Origin: Myxococcales bacterium
GTDB lineage: Bacteria > Myxococcota > Kuafuiibacteriia > Kuafuiibacteriales > Kuafuiibacteriaceae
Length of the DNA stretch: 46,024 nt
Direction: 5' to 3'
NCBI GenBank assembly: GCA_019634385.1
Contig: JAHQVK010000013.1
Coordinates: 1-46,024, forward strand
The notes below the pieces were generated by a model. It ran no database searches. It was not told the origin of the DNA and saw only the letters and a program-made list of their open reading frames with translations. The first letter of the stretch is position 1; every line of letters begins with the position of its first letter. Below, in pieces: positions 44,756 through 46,024 of the stretch. A program made the position numbers and the translations under genes.

Positions 44756-45172
44756 CTACAACTCATCAATATTTTTGTCCGCAGAGGTGTCATTGCGCCG
44801 TCGCTTCGATCGCTCCTGCGCCGCATAGTATTCGAGAAAAACTAGCACTTGCTTAGCCTCAGTAGCAGATATGCCCGAACCAGGCATTCTCCGCATTCTA
44901 TCCACATAGTTGCGCCAATGAGCAGGATCAGTAATGCCGGACGAGAGTGGACGAGCTAGGGTATGACAACGAGAACATCGCAGCGCGAACAGTCTATAAG
45001 CGCCCCGAACCTCCGGTTCTAGAGCCTCAACACGCTCTTCAGACCACCCTCCCCTTCGTCCTGAAAAACCTGCACACCCCACAGCGAATAGACCAACGCT
45101 GGCCCCAACCATCATGATGGTTAGGCCAAGTATGTATCCCCATACGCCCGACAGATCATATACCCTAGTCAT
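44756..45172 (-). CDS. Small c-type cytochrome, probable lipoprotein
   Basis: The 138-residue protein has a signal/anchor helix (about 8-32) ending FAVGC, a plausible but weak lipobox. One haem-binding CSRCH (about 66-70) and a possible Met ligand in RRMPGSG (about 95-101) follow, the layout of a single-haem cytochrome c domain. The C-terminus is basic then acidic. It would move electrons in the periplasm or at the outer-membrane inner face. ATG 45172 is chosen for AAGGAG 6 bases upstream; TTG 45202 is a poorer start. It overlaps the upstream gene by 8 bp and ends 9 bp before the barrel gene, so it is in the same operon. Confidence 0.85.
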   Translation of the reverse strand: MTRVYDLSGVWGYILGLTIMMVGASVGLFAVGCAGFSGRRGGWSEERVEALEPEVRGAYRLFALRCSRCHTLARPLSSGITDPAHWRNYVDRMRRMPGSGISATEAKQVLVFLEYYAAQERSKRRRNDTSADKNIDEL

Positions 45173-45692
45173 TCTTAGCTCCTTCGGCGATCCAATCCGC
45201 AATCAATTGTCGAGAACGTAGTCCAAGCATAGGCGGGCCATCAAACGGCATCCGACTACCAAATGGAGGATTCGGGCCTAGCTTTTGAAGCAAATAGCTC
45301 TCGCACGGGAGACCTTCTATGACAATATTCTCTCTGGAGTTATTGCCACCCTGCCGAAGCTGCTCATAGCTCGAAAGATCCAAACCACCAATCTCTATTC
45401 CTATAGGATCCACTTCATCAGGGAAGTGACAGGAGCAGTTAACAACCCCACTCTTTCCTTCGAAAATAGACAGAATATCAGCTCTAAATGCAACATCCTT
45501 TGAAGGATCACTATCTTCATTCACACATCTCGTCGCCACATTGTCACCCAGCTCTGGATCACACGCGACCGAGACTACAAAGGCTATGATGAACCCAACA
45601 CTTCGTGTACAGGTAGTCATTTCGAGTGGAAATGATGAACTTCTCCGTACTTTTCCGGCAAACTGGTCTGTTTTCTGCGTTGACTCCTTCAT
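45165..45692 (-). CDS. Cytochrome-like exported protein with CxCH motif
   Basis: The 175-residue protein has a membrane/signal helix (about 32-44) ending SVACDPE, a possible lipoprotein site. The rest resembles planctomycete-type cytochrome c domains (ADILSIF near 70, GLDLSSYEQLRQG, SRMPFDGPPML, IADWIAEGAKN). Where the family has CxxCH this protein reads NCSCH: the first Cys is shifted or replaced, leaving one residue between the Cys pair. It may bind haem through one Cys, bind another metal, or be a derived non-haem protein. AAGGAG lies 9 bases before the ATG; an internal ATG at residue 25 would give a shorter signal peptide but has no ribosome site. Confidence 0.75.
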   Translation of the reverse strand: MKESTQKTDQFAGKVRRSSSFPLEMTTCTRSVGFIIAFVVSVACDPELGDNVATRCVNEDSDPSKDVAFRADILSIFEGKSGVVNCSCHFPDEVDPIGIEIGGLDLSSYEQLRQGGNNSRENIVIEGLPCESYLLQKLGPNPPFGSRMPFDGPPMLGLRSRQLIADWIAEGAKND

Positions 45693-45695
45693 GGT

Positions 45696-46024
45696 TTATA
45701 GCTCCTTGGGACATAATTCCCGGCGCTCGGTGGGCCTAAAACCCAAGACCTCCCCCCCCTCATCACTCGAAATTCCATCTTCTGTAATAGATGTAGGTGA
45801 GGGTTGATTACCACCATCAATGGAAATTAACGCGGGATCGGTGCGAGCTATGACTATGGAACATAGTGGTAACCAATCCTTTGGAAACACTTGATGGGTG
45901 GAAGTATATTCAGCATCCCCGTCTAAATCTAGTAACTCTATATCCTCATCAAGAATATAAGGCTGATTTATACGTTGGAAGACATAAGCTCGCGTTTCGG
46001 GGAACAGACGAACATCATCCGGCA
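45696..46024 (-). CDS. C-terminal part of a truncated gene, unknown function
   Basis: The minus-strand frame ending in TAA at 45696 stays open to the window edge (about 108 codons), so the start lies outside. Visible sequence includes PDDVRLFPETRAYVFQRINQ, DEDIELLDLDGDAEY and LCSIVIARTDPALISIDGG, acidic with some beta character. I do not recognise a family. Its last codons hold the AAGGAG ribosome site of the next gene, so it is the upstream member of the cytochrome-barrel operon. Confidence 0.7.
   Translation of the reverse strand, partial: PDDVRLFPETRAYVFQRINQPYILDEDIELLDLDGDAEYTSTHQVFPKDWLPLCSIVIARTDPALISIDGGNQPSPTSITEDGISSDEGGEVLGFRPTERRELCPKEL

Overview
The window is about 46 kb of gene-dense bacterial chromosome with moderate GC. 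Three things point to a deltaproteobacterial or myxobacterial lineage (Myxococcota or a neighbour): two proteins with a tail like the AgmX/PglI C-terminal domain of myxobacteria, a multidomain enzyme with the domain order of the myxobacterial ether-lipid enzyme ElbD, and the mix of a Hanks-type kinase, GYF-domain and vWA proteins. This is inference from protein features; there is no rRNA or tRNA in the window to confirm it. The envelope is Gram-negative: there is a SecDF-YajC translocon, two predicted outer-membrane beta-barrels and several likely lipoproteins.

Layout. 1-221: the end of a truncated gene running into a palindromic MITE-like element. 234-2673: a minus-strand pair, a membrane coiled-coil protein and a secreted vWA-like protein. 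2866-6201: homoserine kinase (thrB) and a patatin-type phospholipase with a probable C-terminal barrel. 6169-9686: recJ and two membrane-anchored proteins (minus). 9955-13345: yajC-secD-secF behind a leader with strong hairpins. 13350-18154: a DUF4846 protein, a 42-bp tandem repeat array, a TrhO-GST fusion and a PafA-like phosphatase (all minus). 18155-18725: a gene-poor stretch with one possible 26-codon membrane peptide. 18726-20315: prfC. 20323-25068: a three-gene minus operon of DUF4912 protein, GH57 alpha-glucan enzyme and metallophosphoesterase. 25206-28745: an unknown anchored protein, a CgeB-like glycosyltransferase and a GYF/TM/AgmX-tail protein.

28969-38503 is a plus-strand block. 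It holds an ElbD-like four-module enzyme (acyl reductase, AMP-ligase, acyl carrier, PlsC acyltransferase), an SDR epimerase coupled to it by an ATGA overlap, a MoxR/RavA-type AAA+ ATPase with a coupled ViaA-like vWA partner, and an RsmB-type rRNA methyltransferase. A membrane-anchored unknown protein follows.

39677-46024 is a compact minus-strand cluster of seven genes with overlaps or gaps of a few bases. In transcription order it encodes a truncated unknown protein, a cytochrome-like protein with a CxCH motif, a small CxxCH cytochrome, an outer-membrane barrel that itself carries CxxCH, a Ser/Thr kinase with an AgmX-like periplasmic tail, a LysR regulator and a DUF1853 protein. This set, a possible haem-bearing porin-cytochrome module tied to a transmembrane kinase, is the strongest candidate for an undescribed system here. 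The ElbD-like lipid block next to a RavA/ViaA-type pair is the second.
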